DNA from: a virus
DNA: 60,254 bases
Reading direction: 5' to 3' (one strand)
IMG/VR virus record: IMGVR_UViG_3300046170_000297
Coordinates: 1-60,254 of that record
A program made the translations under genes and the position numbers. Position 1 is the first letter of the stretch, and each line of letters opens with the position of its first letter. The notes under the pieces are model-generated. The model was given only the letters and a program-made list of their open reading frames with translations, made no database searches and was not told the DNA's origin. Shown one piece after another: positions 33,959 through 42,099 of this stretch.

Positions 33959-35026
33959 ATGGCAGAAGTAAAAGACTATAGTGCGGAAGCACTTATGGCA
34001 AAAGAACATGAGGTAGAATTAGATACCGATAATGTTAAAGAAGAAAATGTTCAAGTAGAAGAAAAATCAACAAAAGAAGAAACACCTAACTTAAATGTTG
34101 GTGAAGTTGATTTAGGTTATACTGGACATGACAAACCAGAAGAAGATAAAACAGAAAAACCAGAAATAGAAGTTACAGAAGATAAAACTGAAACTCCTGT
34201 TGAAAAAAAAGTTGAATCTGAAACTGAAAAAGAAAAACCAAACCTTAATGAGTCGAGAAGAGATTATCAAAAAAGAATTGATAAACTAGTCTTTCAAAAA
34301 AAAGAAGCTGAAAGAAGAGAAAAAGCAGCTCTTGATTTTGCAGAAGGTATAAAAAAGAAATTTGACTCAAGTGTTCAAAAGTTAAATTCTACTGACGAAC
34401 AGTATCTAAAAGAATTAGATGCAAGAGTAGATGCACAAAGAGAACAAGTCAAAGTAGCTCTTCAATCAGCTATCGAAAGCCAAGACGCTTCTAAAATTAT
34501 GGAAGCTAACGATAGACTAACTCAATTAGCTGTAGAAAAAGAAAAAGCTAGATTAGAGATGGCTAATCGTGAAGAAAAAAAGAAAGCTGAAGAAGAAAAA
34601 AGTAAACAACAACAAAACGTACAAGCTGCACCTCAAACAGCGGAAACATCACAAACGGCACCACAAATTACACCTAGAGCCAAGAAATGGGCTGAGGAGA
34701 ATACGTGGTTCGGGAATGATGAGGTCATGACCAATGCTGCTATTACTATACACAACAATATTTCTCAAGAGGGTATTGAAGTAGACAGTGATGAGTATTA
34801 TAATGAAGTTAACTCAAGACTTAAAAGGTATTTTCCTGAGAGTTTTGGTAACACTAATGACGAGCCTAAAAAAGAGACACCCAAACCCGTCCAAACGGTT
34901 GCCTCGGCTGGTCGTAGTCAACAAGGACGCAGAACTGTGAAACTCACAAAGTCACAGGTAGCGATTGCTAAAAGATTAAATGTGCCACTAGAGGAATATG
35001 CTAGATACGTGAAGGAGGATAAATAG
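33959..35026 (+). CDS. Capsid scaffolding protein, 355 aa
   Basis: A very acidic, Glu/Lys-rich low-complexity N-terminal third is followed by a long coiled coil (RRDYQKRIDKLVFQKKEAER to KARLEMANREEKKKAEEEK), a Gln/Pro/Thr linker, and a basic C-terminal helix (TVKLTKSQVAIAKRLNVPLE) of the type that binds coat protein. The place directly upstream of capsid genes supports the call. Transiently fills the procapsid. Confidence 0.7.
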   Translation: MAEVKDYSAEALMAKEHEVELDTDNVKEENVQVEEKSTKEETPNLNVGEVDLGYTGHDKPEEDKTEKPEIEVTEDKTETPVEKKVESETEKEKPNLNESRRDYQKRIDKLVFQKKEAERREKAALDFAEGIKKKFDSSVQKLNSTDEQYLKELDARVDAQREQVKVALQSAIESQDASKIMEANDRLTQLAVEKEKARLEMANREEKKKAEEEKSKQQQNVQAAPQTAETSQTAPQITPRAKKWAEENTWFGNDEVMTNAAITIHNNISQEGIEVDSDEYYNEVNSRLKRYFPESFGNTNDEPKKETPKPVQTVASAGRSQQGRRTVKLTKSQVAIAKRLNVPLEEYARYVKEDK

Positions 35027-35027
35027 T

Positions 35028-35498
35028 ATGAGTACAATTAAGAGAACTTCACGGGAGTCAGAGAATAAAGCAACGAAAGAAGCTCCAAAAGCTTGGACTC
35101 CACCATCCAGTTTGGATGCGCCACCCGCACCGAACGGTTACGCCCACAGATGGATCCGTACTACCGTTCAAGGTTTTGAGGATACAGCTAATGTATCTAA
35201 AAAATTAAGGGAAGGATGGGATTTTGTTACAGTCGAACAAGTTCAAAACGAGATCGGCACTAATAAATATCCTTTCTATACCGAAGGCAAATACGAGGGG
35301 TGTATAGGAATTGGAGGCCTTGTGCTGGCAAGGATACCAGAGGAGATTTTGGTTTCACGTGCTGAGTATTTTAAAAAACTTACTCAAGACAGAATGAACG
35401 CGGTAGACAATGATCTTATGAAGGAACAGCACCCGGATATGCCTATCAATATTGATAGACAGTCCAGAGTGACCTTTGGTGGTAGTCGTAAAAAATAA
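35028..35498 (+). CDS. Conserved head-region protein, 156 aa
   Basis: It has PPAPNGYAHRWIRTTVQGFE, then KLREGWDFVTVEQVQNEIG and GLVLARIPEEILVSRAEYF. This order is familiar from head genes of related marine phages, between scaffold and coat genes. Might be a minor head or assembly factor. The ATG lies just after the scaffold stop. Confidence 0.6.
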   Translation: MSTIKRTSRESENKATKEAPKAWTPPSSLDAPPAPNGYAHRWIRTTVQGFEDTANVSKKLREGWDFVTVEQVQNEIGTNKYPFYTEGKYEGCIGIGGLVLARIPEEILVSRAEYFKKLTQDRMNAVDNDLMKEQHPDMPINIDRQSRVTFGGSRKK

Positions 35499-35559
35499 TA
35501 TTTTTGCAATACCTACCGGGTTATTAAAATAAACTGTTAACACAACGGAGAAAACAAAT

Positions 35560-36138
35560 ATGTCAAACGTAAGTGAAAAGTTTGGTCTTAGACCTTACAG
35601 AAAACTAGACGGAACACCTCTTGTTGGAGCCCAAAACAGATATACGATTGCTTCAGGTTATGCTTCTGCAATTTTCCAAGGCGAAATGGTTGAGCCATTA
35701 GGAACTGGAAATATTCAGAGACACGGCCCGAATACTTCGGACGCTGTTGTGGGTGTTTTTAACGGATGTTTTTACACAGACCCAACTACTCAAAAGCCGA
35801 CTTACAGCAACTACTACCCAGGTGGTATTGCTGCTTCTGACATCACAGCATTTATTATTGATGATCCAGATGCAGTATTTTTAGTTGATGCTGATGAAGC
35901 TTTCACAAGAGCTGATCTGTACAAGAACTACTCTGTTACAAACACAACAGGTGTAACACAAACAGGAATATCAAAACAGCAACTAGACGTTAGTGTATCT
36001 GGTACTGCGCAAACTTTTGTCATTCAGGCAATCGACATTTCGCAAGACCCAGAAAACTCTGACACAGGTTCTGCTAATGCGAACATTCTTGTTAGAATCA
36101 ACAACCACTTCTACAGAAGTGGAACAGGTATAGCGTAA
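35560..36138 (+). CDS. Probable capsid decoration/stabilising protein, 192 aa
   Basis: A beta-rich protein with FGLRPYRKLDGTPLVGAQNR, YTIASGYASAIFQGEMVEPL and NANILVRINNHFYRSG. It lies immediately before the major capsid gene, the usual position for a decoration protein, and has a strong GGAG site. Role inferred from place and composition. Confidence 0.6.
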   Translation: MSNVSEKFGLRPYRKLDGTPLVGAQNRYTIASGYASAIFQGEMVEPLGTGNIQRHGPNTSDAVVGVFNGCFYTDPTTQKPTYSNYYPGGIAASDITAFIIDDPDAVFLVDADEAFTRADLYKNYSVTNTTGVTQTGISKQQLDVSVSGTAQTFVIQAIDISQDPENSDTGSANANILVRINNHFYRSGTGIA

Positions 36139-36153
36139 TAAAGGAGACATACT

Positions 36154-37072
36154 ATGGCAATATCACGATCCCAACTAGTCAAAGAACTAGAGCCAGGTTT
36201 GAATGCTTTATTCGGCCTGGAATACAACAGATACGAGAATCAGCATGCTGAAATTTTCGTAACTGAAACATCTGACAGAGCTTTTGAAGAAGAAGTAATG
36301 TTAAGCGGTTTCGCTTCTGCACCAACTAAACAAGAGGGTGCTGGAGTAGTGTTTGATACAGCAGGTGAAACTTTCACAGCTAGATACAACCACGAAACAA
36401 TCGCTTTAGCATTTTCGATCACTGAAGAAGCAATCGAAGATAACCTATATGACAGATTAGCTGCAAGATACACAAGAGCTCTTGCAAGATCTATGTCAAA
36501 TACGAAGCAAGTTAAAGCTGCTAACGTACTTAACCAAGCACAGTTTACTGCTGTGACTGGTGGAGACGGGGTACCACTAATTTCTAGTGCTCACCCATTA
36601 GCAACAGGTGGTACATTTTCAAATGTATTAGCAGTTGCTGCAGACCTTAACGAAACTTCACTTGAGCAGTCGTTAATCGACATCGCTGGATTCGTAGACG
36701 AAAGAGGTCTAAGAATCGCTTCTCAAGGTAGAAAGATGATAATTCCAAAAGAATTACAATTTACTGCTGAGAGATTGATGAAAACTCCACAAAGAGTTGG
36801 AACAGCTGATAACGACATCAACGCAATCGCTTCAATGGGAATGGTTCCAGAAGGGTACTCAGTTAATAATTTCTTAACTGATACTGATTCTTTCTTCCTA
36901 ATGACTGATGTTCCTAACGGATTAAAACACTTTCGTTAGATCACCAATCAAAACTGCGATTGAAGGTGACTTCGATACTGGTAACGTAAGATTTAAAGCT
37001 AGAGAAAGATACTCTTTTGGATTCTCAGATCCTAGAGCAATCTTTGGTAACGGAAACTTACCAACTAGTTAA
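36154..37072 (+). CDS. Major capsid protein, Mu gpT-like, about 305 aa, one indel
   Basis: It reads MAISRSQLVKELEPGLNALF and includes FGLEYNRYENQHAEIF, FTARYNHETIALAFSITEEA, LISSAHPLATGGTFSNVLA and GRKMIIPKELQFTAERLM, the pattern of Mu gpT-like coat proteins common in marine phages. An extra C near 36935 ends the frame early. The continuation RSPIKTAIEGDFDTGNVRF to SFGFSDPRAIFGNGN reaches TAA 37070-37072. An intrinsic terminator follows at once, as expected for a highly expressed gene. Confidence 0.85.
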
Positions 37073-37100
37073 TAAATAATACAATTAGTATTACTTAAAA

Positions 37101-37129
37101 GGGGCGGTGTTCACACTGCCCCTTTTTTT
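37101..37129 (+). terminator. Rho-independent terminator after the capsid gene
   Basis: GGGGCGGTG (37101-37109), loop TTCA, CACTGCCCC (37114-37122; one G-U pair), then seven T. Confidence 0.9.
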
Positions 37130-37227
37130 GTGTATAATAAAAAGACCTAGAAAAATAATTATTATGTAGACTGGCTAGGCAGACGGTATAGAGACTACAT
37201 AACGAACGCTATACAAAGGAGAAAATT

Positions 37228-37782
37228 ATGGCATCAACTACTTTTTCAGGACCAGTACGTTCTGAAGGTGGCTTTCAAATGGCTACAAAAAATGCATCAA
37301 CAGGTGCAATCACAACAAGAATGAGTTCAGGTATGCCTGATCTTACAGGTTTACTTTTAGCTGACACAGCAACAGCGGCAAATATTTCTATCGCTGATGG
37401 AGTTATTGCAACTGTAAACTACACAGGTGCAGCGGCATGTGCTGTAGCATTACCAGCAGCAACTAAAGGTGCAATTGCAGTTTATGTTCAAGCTAAAGAC
37501 ACAACAGGTGGAACTGCTACTTTAACTTTCAATGCAGCAGGTTCTGACGTTTGGGCTACTGGTTCTTTAATTGAATCAAGAGCAGCAGCCGAAGTTACAT
37601 TTGATACTTCTGCATCAGGTGAAACACAATTAGTTTACACTCCAGCTAACGCAGCAACTAATCTTTTTACTACTGGAAGCAAAATTGCTTTTATGTGTTT
37701 TGAAGATGGTACTTGGCACATTGCTTCAGAAATGGGTGGTGCGGCTGATGCTACTACAGGTGCGTTTGCATTTGCAGCGTAA
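37228..37782 (+). CDS. Ala/Thr-rich probable head decoration protein, 184 aa
   Basis: It reads MASTTFSGPVRSEGGFQMAT and is rich in Ala, Thr and Gly with short beta strands (GVIATVNYTGAAACAVALPA), typical of capsid-bound decoration proteins in this family of marine phages. It has its own leader of 155 bases after the capsid terminator and a strong AAGGAG site, and ends at a UUCG hairpin. Role inferred. Confidence 0.6.
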   Translation: MASTTFSGPVRSEGGFQMATKNASTGAITTRMSSGMPDLTGLLLADTATAANISIADGVIATVNYTGAAACAVALPAATKGAIAVYVQAKDTTGGTATLTFNAAGSDVWATGSLIESRAAAEVTFDTSASGETQLVYTPANAATNLFTTGSKIAFMCFEDGTWHIASEMGGAADATTGAFAFAA

Positions 37783-37792
37783 TAATAAACTA

Positions 37793-37812
37793 GTGGCTCC
37801 TTCGGGAGCCAC
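37793..37812 (+). terminator. UUCG-capped 8-bp hairpin
   Basis: GTGGCTCC, loop TTCG, GGAGCCAC, placed between two decoration genes. Without a T tract it may attenuate or stabilise the mRNA rather than end it. Confidence 0.6.
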
Positions 37813-37826
37813 GAACTAGGAGATTT

Positions 37827-38153
37827 ATGTTTAAAGGCGATATACAAGCTACAAGATCAACTGCTGCTGCAGGAGCAACCGCAATTATTTCACAACCAAT
37901 TAGGTTAAAAGGAATTATTGTTTCTAGTGATGGTGGTGGAGCAGGAGTATTAGAATTAACAACAACTTCAAATTCTGGAGACACAATGTTTATTGCAGAT
38001 GTTCCTACTGGAGATTTAGTTAATTTTTCTTTTCCTGATGATGGTATTTTATTTCCAAAAGGAATTTTTTGTAAAACAAAAACAAATATTTCAGCTTATA
38101 CATTGTTAACAGATAAATATTCTGGTCCTAATTTAACTGGGAGTAATGGATAA
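37827..38153 (+). CDS. Small beta-rich virion protein, 108 aa (paralogue of 38153)
   Basis: It contains PIRLKGIIVSSDGGGAGVLE and SFPDDGILFPKGIFCKTKTN. The (F/L)P-x-x-GILF-x-x-GI pattern is shared with the next gene, so the two are probable paralogues. Coupled by TAATG. Likely a trimeric or pentameric head or tail decoration subunit, by inference. Confidence 0.55.
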   Translation: MFKGDIQATRSTAAAGATAIISQPIRLKGIIVSSDGGGAGVLELTTTSNSGDTMFIADVPTGDLVNFSFPDDGILFPKGIFCKTKTNISAYTLLTDKYSGPNLTGSNG

Positions 38154-38458
38154 TGGGTGGTTCAAGTTTTTCGTCAGATCAGTCGGTCGCACATGCAACA
38201 GCCACAGCTCAAATGGTAGCCGTTGGTGGTACAGGTAAAACAAATAGAACAAGGCTAACTTCTATTCAAGGTAAAGGTAATAGTGCAAGTGGTTCAATCA
38301 TATTTAGAAGTGGTGGTGCTACAGGAGATGTTATTGCAACTTACTTATTTGGAGAAGAAGGTTTAGATATGTATTTACCAGGTAATGGTATCTTATTTGA
38401 AGACGGTATTCATGCAACTATTGCAGGGACAGGCGGAGTAACAATTACATTTACGTAA
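38153..38458 (+). CDS. Small beta-rich virion protein, 101 aa (paralogue of 37827)
   Basis: Gly/Ser/Thr-rich with KTNRTRLTSIQGKGNSASGS and MYLPGNGILFEDGIHATIAG. The latter aligns with the GILF-x-x-GI segment of the previous protein. Starts on the previous stop codon. Role as for its neighbour. Confidence 0.55.
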   Translation: MGGSSFSSDQSVAHATATAQMVAVGGTGKTNRTRLTSIQGKGNSASGSIIFRSGGATGDVIATYLFGEEGLDMYLPGNGILFEDGIHATIAGTGGVTITFT

Positions 38459-38459
38459 A

Positions 38460-38774
38460 ATGGATTTAGATTATTACGCAGATATAATTGAATTAAAAAA
38501 AGGTGGTATGCCACCTAGAAATAAAAAAAATTATAGACCTACTGAAAAAGGTGCAGGAATGACTGAAGCTGGAGTAGCTGCTTATAGAAGAGCTAATCCT
38601 GGATCAAAACTTAAAACTGCAGTAACAGGTAAGGTTAAAAAAGGATCAAAAGCTGCCAATCGTAGAAAATCATATTGTGCAAGATCATTAGGACAATTAA
38701 AAAGATCTTCTGCTAAAACAAGAAATGATCCTAATTCAAGAATAAGACAAGCGAGACGAAGATGGAAATGTTAA
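38460..38774 (+). CDS. Very basic protein of a DUF6321-like family, 104 aa
   Basis: It carries NYRPTEKGAGMTEAGVAAYR then ANPGSKLKTAVTGKVKKGS and ends in RQARRRWKC, a widely conserved small phage protein of unknown function. The two cysteines (YCARS, KC) and high Arg/Lys content suggest DNA or RNA binding, perhaps inside the head. The end overlaps the next small gene. Confidence 0.65.
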   Translation: MDLDYYADIIELKKGGMPPRNKKNYRPTEKGAGMTEAGVAAYRRANPGSKLKTAVTGKVKKGSKAANRRKSYCARSLGQLKRSSAKTRNDPNSRIRQARRRWKC

Positions 38775-38908
38775 AAGATTTACTTAAAAAATTATTTGGA
38801 TACAATGATTTAGAAAAAAGAATAAGAATTCTAGAAAGAAAAAATTATTGGAGAGAAAAATATAAACATGGCTTATCTCAATTCAAACATCCCTCCAATA
38901 TACTGTAA
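38762..38908 (+). CDS. Small coiled-coil protein, 48 aa
   Basis: It reads MEMLKDLLKKLFGYNDLEKR, a short amphipathic/coiled helix, and ends at TAA 38906-38908, overlapping the next gene by 41 bases. Overlaps on both sides support translation but the C-terminus is doubtful. Confidence 0.4.
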   Translation: MEMLKDLLKKLFGYNDLEKRIRILERKNYWREKYKHGLSQFKHPSNIL

Positions 38909-39587
38909 AATAAGAAAGGAGTATCTTTATGATCTTAAAGAACATATGGGAGAAAGTGAAGACTGTGTTGTCTTCGCCATTACATCTATTCCAGGGCGTG
39001 CAATCTTATTCAATATCATGTTACCAAATGGTGCATGCTATTGGCGTTTGCCTATCTCAGCGTTTTTCCAAAAACGTTATGATAGAGCCGATGTGCCGAA
39101 TATGCAGACGCACGAGTTGGAATTGTGGAACAGTTTCAGTTATTATCCTAGTATTACTACTTTTGATTTTTTAATTGGAGAAAAAGGTAAATATTTTGGT
39201 ATAGATAAAAAATTTTATTATGGACAATATTTATTTACAATTGATTGGGCACACCCAGACCCAAATATTTTAGATGTCGAGCATAGTGAAGTACCTGATG
39301 AACATAAGTGCGCACATATATTGGCTCTTACTAACGGCAATTATGCAGCTCAGCCTAATAATCGTATTCTGTGGAATGTTAGTAGCTACACTACTAATAA
39401 CGATATACCAGACTATAAAGTTCAAAGTACTGAATGGAATGTCGAAAATAAGGGATTAATTACTGAAGATAGCGATAAAATGTTTTACGATATAAATGAA
39501 AAAAAAGATACTAAAAGAACTTACGAAAAATATAAGGAATATGCACATGATTTATCCTTTGAAAACGATAGTAACAAAGATGATTGA
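38868..39587 (+). CDS. Conserved marine-phage protein of unknown function, 239 aa
   Basis: A strongly patterned protein that I recognise from many marine phages: MQTHELELWNSFSYYPSITT, FDFLIGEKGKYFG, YLFTIDWAHPDPNILD and DEHKCAHILALTNGNYAAQ, then PNNRILW. No catalytic motif is known to me. The conserved acidic/aromatic stretches suggest an enzyme-like or structural fold. It sits between basic small proteins and membrane peptides upstream of the lysis gene. Confidence 0.65.
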   Translation: MAYLNSNIPPIYCKIRKEYLYDLKEHMGESEDCVVFAITSIPGRAILFNIMLPNGACYWRLPISAFFQKRYDRADVPNMQTHELELWNSFSYYPSITTFDFLIGEKGKYFGIDKKFYYGQYLFTIDWAHPDPNILDVEHSEVPDEHKCAHILALTNGNYAAQPNNRILWNVSSYTTNNDIPDYKVQSTEWNVENKGLITEDSDKMFYDINEKKDTKRTYEKYKEYAHDLSFENDSNKDD

Positions 39588-39678
39588 TAAATTTATATAT
39601 AATTTTTTTGGTGCACTAGACAAAGCAGCAGGATGGATTGATAATATATTCTTTAACAAAAAAAAGAAAAAGAAATAA
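39580..39678 (+). CDS. Small amphipathic peptide, 32 aa
   Basis: It reads MIDKFIYNFFGALDKAAGWI and ends in a run of lysines. It overlaps the preceding gene's end by 8 bases. Might associate with membranes. Function unknown. Confidence 0.45.
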   Translation: MIDKFIYNFFGALDKAAGWIDNIFFNKKKKKK

Positions 39679-39680
39679 TT

Positions 39681-39780
39681 ATGGAGTATCAAAGGATGAA
39701 CTATTACTTTTACAGGTGCTTTAATTGTAGCTTTTGTGTTAATAGCCCTTTTTTTACAACCTGGATATATACCTAGATGA
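39681..39780 (+). CDS. Small single-pass membrane protein, about 33 aa, frameshift
   Basis: ATG 39681 starts MEYQR. After a shift at about 39697-39702 the frame TITFTGALIVAFVLIALFLQ reaches TGA 39778-39780. One clear membrane helix. Overlaps the next ATG (ATGA). Confidence 0.45.
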
Positions 39781-40153
39781 GTAACAAACCACTAAACATC
39801 GGAGAAGAAGGCACGTGTGCAGATGCCGATGAAAACCGTAGCTAGCCTGATCGTGCTCGTAGGCAATGGGCGTGTTCGCATATACGGAGCTGACTGCGAG
39901 GTTGGTATCGTTAGAGACATCACGTGAGTTGTTTGAAAATGATTTGTTAAAAAAATCTGAACAAGTCCCTACGGATCAGGAACAACATTTTTTAATCGAG
40001 GATTTGTATAAGTCCGTAGAGAAGATGGAAGAGACTCAAGAAATGAATATGACAAACAAAGTTAATATAGAATTTTTAAGAGAACAACTAGATAAAGCTT
40101 TAGCTGATATCGAAGTATTAAAAGATAAGGTAAGACAAAACGGAGGTCATTAA
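39777..40153 (+). CDS. DUF7201-like membrane-anchored coiled-coil protein, about 124 aa, two indels
   Basis: It starts MSNKPLNIGEEGT, then (after indels near 39818 and 39863) VQMPMKTVASLIVLVG, a membrane helix, MGVFAYTELTARLVSLETSR, and a coiled coil ending DIEVLKDKVRQNGGH. This matches a pelagiphage family listed as DUF7201 in my memory. Its place just ahead of the endolysin and the N-in membrane anchor with a periplasmic-type coiled coil suggest an envelope-disrupting role at lysis (spanin-like), by inference. Confidence 0.5.
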
Positions 40154-40386
40154 TGGAGTTGATTGTAGCCCTACTTATGATTGTAAATGGAGAGATCAAA
40201 GAACATAGAATTCAAATTGATCCAGAATCAGGTAAACCCTCAATGTCAATGTGCTTGAAAGGGAAGCGGGTTGCAATGAGATCAAATACAAAAGATAATA
40301 TAGTTTATCAATGTATCAAGTCGATGGCTGAGCTCGAGTCAAACGTAGACGGATCAAAATCAATTAAAAAATTAATATTGGAGTAG
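40153..40386 (+). CDS. Small exported-looking protein, 77 aa
   Basis: The N-terminus MELIVALLMIVNGEIKEHRI has a short hydrophobic core that may be a signal sequence. The remainder contains MSMCLKGKRVAMRS, YQCIKSMAELESNVDGSKS. It lies directly before the endolysin, as in related phages. Unknown function. Confidence 0.55.
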   Translation: MELIVALLMIVNGEIKEHRIQIDPESGKPSMSMCLKGKRVAMRSNTKDNIVYQCIKSMAELESNVDGSKSIKKLILE

Positions 40387-40388
40387 TA

Positions 40389-40865
40389 ATGGAATTAACA
40401 CGTAATTTTAGTTTACAAGAATTAATTAAATCAGATACAGCAATTAGGTTGGATATCAACAACAATCCAAACTCAGGTCAGATAGAAAAATTAAAAGCAT
40501 TATGTGAAAATATACTGCAACCGGTACGTGACCACTTTGGCAGAGTAAAGGTAACGTCAGGGTTCCGTAGCGAGCAGCTTTGCCTAAAGATAGGTAGCTC
40601 GATCAATAGCCAACATGCAAAAGCTGAGGCTGCAGATTTTGAATGTATGGGAACTGACAATGCTGAATTAGCTGATTGGATCAATAAAAACCTAGACTAC
40701 GATCAATTGATACTCGAGTTCTACACTCCTGGGGAACCCAACTCGGGATGGATACACTGTAGTTATACTACAGATCAACCAAGAAAACAGTTCTTGCATG
40801 CATACAAATCTGAGGGTAAAACAAAGTATAAACCAGTTATAGGAAAAGCAAAGGATTTAGCATGA
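40389..40865 (+). CDS. M15 family peptidase, endolysin, 158 aa
   Basis: A zinc peptidase that cuts peptidoglycan stem peptides. The M15_3 pattern is complete: VTSGFRSEQL (55-64), SQHAKAEAADFE with zinc ligands H76 and D83, LILEFY, and GWIHCSY with H123. No signal peptide, so a holin would release it. The usual S-K-G before the EAADFE is K-A here, a mild change. It overlaps the following small gene by 4 bases. Confidence 0.85.
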   Translation: MELTRNFSLQELIKSDTAIRLDINNNPNSGQIEKLKALCENILQPVRDHFGRVKVTSGFRSEQLCLKIGSSINSQHAKAEAADFECMGTDNAELADWINKNLDYDQLILEFYTPGEPNSGWIHCSYTTDQPRKQFLHAYKSEGKTKYKPVIGKAKDLA

Positions 40866-41002
40866 CAATAGGAAGATCACAGATATCAAAACAAATAGAA
40901 GGTAAATTAAGTGGTGCGAGAGACGAGAAGAAAAAAAATAAAAAAGTTAAACTTGCTATCAAACGTAAGAAAAACCCACTAGCCAAGACATTTACTGCCT
41001 AG
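40862..41002 (+). CDS. Very basic small protein, 46 aa
   Basis: It reads MTIGRSQISKQIEGKLSGAR and ends KNPLAKTFTA, with a Lys-rich middle. Starts by ATGA overlap with the endolysin. Similar basic genes follow at 41025 and 41498. Unknown function, possible nucleic-acid binding. Confidence 0.5.
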   Translation: MTIGRSQISKQIEGKLSGARDEKKKNKKVKLAIKRKKNPLAKTFTA

Positions 41003-41024
41003 TCAAAAGATGTTATAATCTTGC

Positions 41025-41498
41025 ATGACTAAATTATGTGCAAGAGGCAAAGCCGCAGCCAAAAGAAAATTCAAAGTTTACCCCAGCGCATATGCAAATG
41101 CATACGCTTCAAAAATTTGTGCAGGTAAAGCAAAAGATCCATCAGGTTTAAAAAGAAAAGATTGGGGACCAAAGAAAGCTAATACAGGAGACTTAATGAC
41201 TAGAGATAAAAGAGATCCAAATAGAGTTCCAAACACTAAAATTTTTGATGTTATTGGAGATATTTTTAAAACTCCCTACTACATAAGAGGTGGAAAAAAA
41301 GAAGAAAAAAAAGAAAAAAAGAAAAATAAAAAACCATTAAAAAAACCAAAACAAAACATAGATGAGTTACCTAGAGGTTTACAGATAGATACTACTACAG
41401 ACAGTAGTGGTTCTGCGGCAAATAAAATGATGTGTGGAGGCGAGGTACGTGGAACGGGAGCAGCGATTAGAGGCAAAGGTTTCAAAGGTATATTTTAA
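41025..41498 (+). CDS. Basic Cys-containing protein with RGxGAAIRG tail, 157 aa
   Basis: The N-terminal AKRKFKVYPSAYANAYASK, flanked by cysteines, is a familiar small phage domain (K-x-x-Y-x-x-W-x-N substitutes here). The middle is Lys-rich (KKEEKKEKKKNKKPLKKPK). The end GGEVRGTGAAIRGKGFKGIF repeats the Gly-rich tail also seen at 29014 and 41785. Function unknown. Probably a minor virion or DNA-associated protein. Confidence 0.6.
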   Translation: MTKLCARGKAAAKRKFKVYPSAYANAYASKICAGKAKDPSGLKRKDWGPKKANTGDLMTRDKRDPNRVPNTKIFDVIGDIFKTPYYIRGGKKEEKKEKKKNKKPLKKPKQNIDELPRGLQIDTTTDSSGSAANKMMCGGEVRGTGAAIRGKGFKGIF

Positions 41499-41767
41499 TG
41501 AGCCTAAAGAAATGGTTCAATGAAAAATGGGTTGATATAGGATCACCTAAAAAAGGGGGAGGATACAAAGAATGTGGAAGAAAATCTGCAAGTGGATCAA
41601 AAAGAAAGTACCCCAAATGCGTGCCTGCTGCAAAAGCCAACCGAATGACAGAATCAGAAAAGCGTTCTGCTGTTGCAAGGAAAAGACAAGCCGGTAATCC
41701 TGGAGGCAAACCAACTAACGTCAGCACCTTTACCAAGAGATACTATGGTGGTATGATAGACGTATAA
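41498..41767 (+). CDS. Basic small protein, 89 aa
   Basis: It contains KGGGYKECGRKSASGSKRKY then PKCVPAAKANRMTESEKRSA and ends TNVSTFTKRYYGGMIDV. A widespread small phage protein of unknown function, as I recall. Coupled to the preceding gene by TAATG. The two Cys may bind metal. Confidence 0.6.
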   Translation: MSLKKWFNEKWVDIGSPKKGGGYKECGRKSASGSKRKYPKCVPAAKANRMTESEKRSAVARKRQAGNPGGKPTNVSTFTKRYYGGMIDV

Positions 41768-41784
41768 TATTTTAGGAGAAAATT

Positions 41785-42093
41785 ATGGCGTTAAAAGGTA
41801 AACAAAAAGAATTAGATAAAAATAAAGATGGTAAAATATCTGGTGAAGATTTTAAGATGATGAAAGCTAAAAAAGGCGTACTAGCCAAAGAAGACAAATA
41901 TGCAAAATATGTTAGAGAAATAAAAGAAGATAAAAACCCTAAGGGTATGAAAAGACTTTCAGATGAAGTAAAGAAAAAATCTATTGGTGGAGAATCAAGA
42001 GGTTTTGGTGCAGCTAGAACTTCTGGCATGGGTCTACAAGATGAAGAATTAATACCAGGAAAGTCTTTAGATTATTATAAAGACGTAATGTAA
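41785..42093 (+). CDS. EF-hand containing small protein, 102 aa
   Basis: Residues 11-22 (DKNKDGKISGED) match an EF-hand calcium loop, with D11, N13, D15, I18 and an acidic residue at position 12. A basic helix follows and a tail with GGESRGFGAARTSGMG, related to the Gly-rich tails nearby. Calcium binding may help particle stability in seawater, by inference. Lies just upstream of the tail adaptor genes. Confidence 0.6.
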   Translation: MALKGKQKELDKNKDGKISGEDFKMMKAKKGVLAKEDKYAKYVREIKEDKNPKGMKRLSDEVKKKSIGGESRGFGAARTSGMGLQDEELIPGKSLDYYKDVM

Positions 42094-42099
42094 TGAATT

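Noticed and set aside
36920-36945. Programmed frameshift in the major capsid gene
   Set aside because: The break is one extra C with no slippery heptamer or downstream pseudoknot, and similar breaks occur all over the window, so sequence error is simpler.
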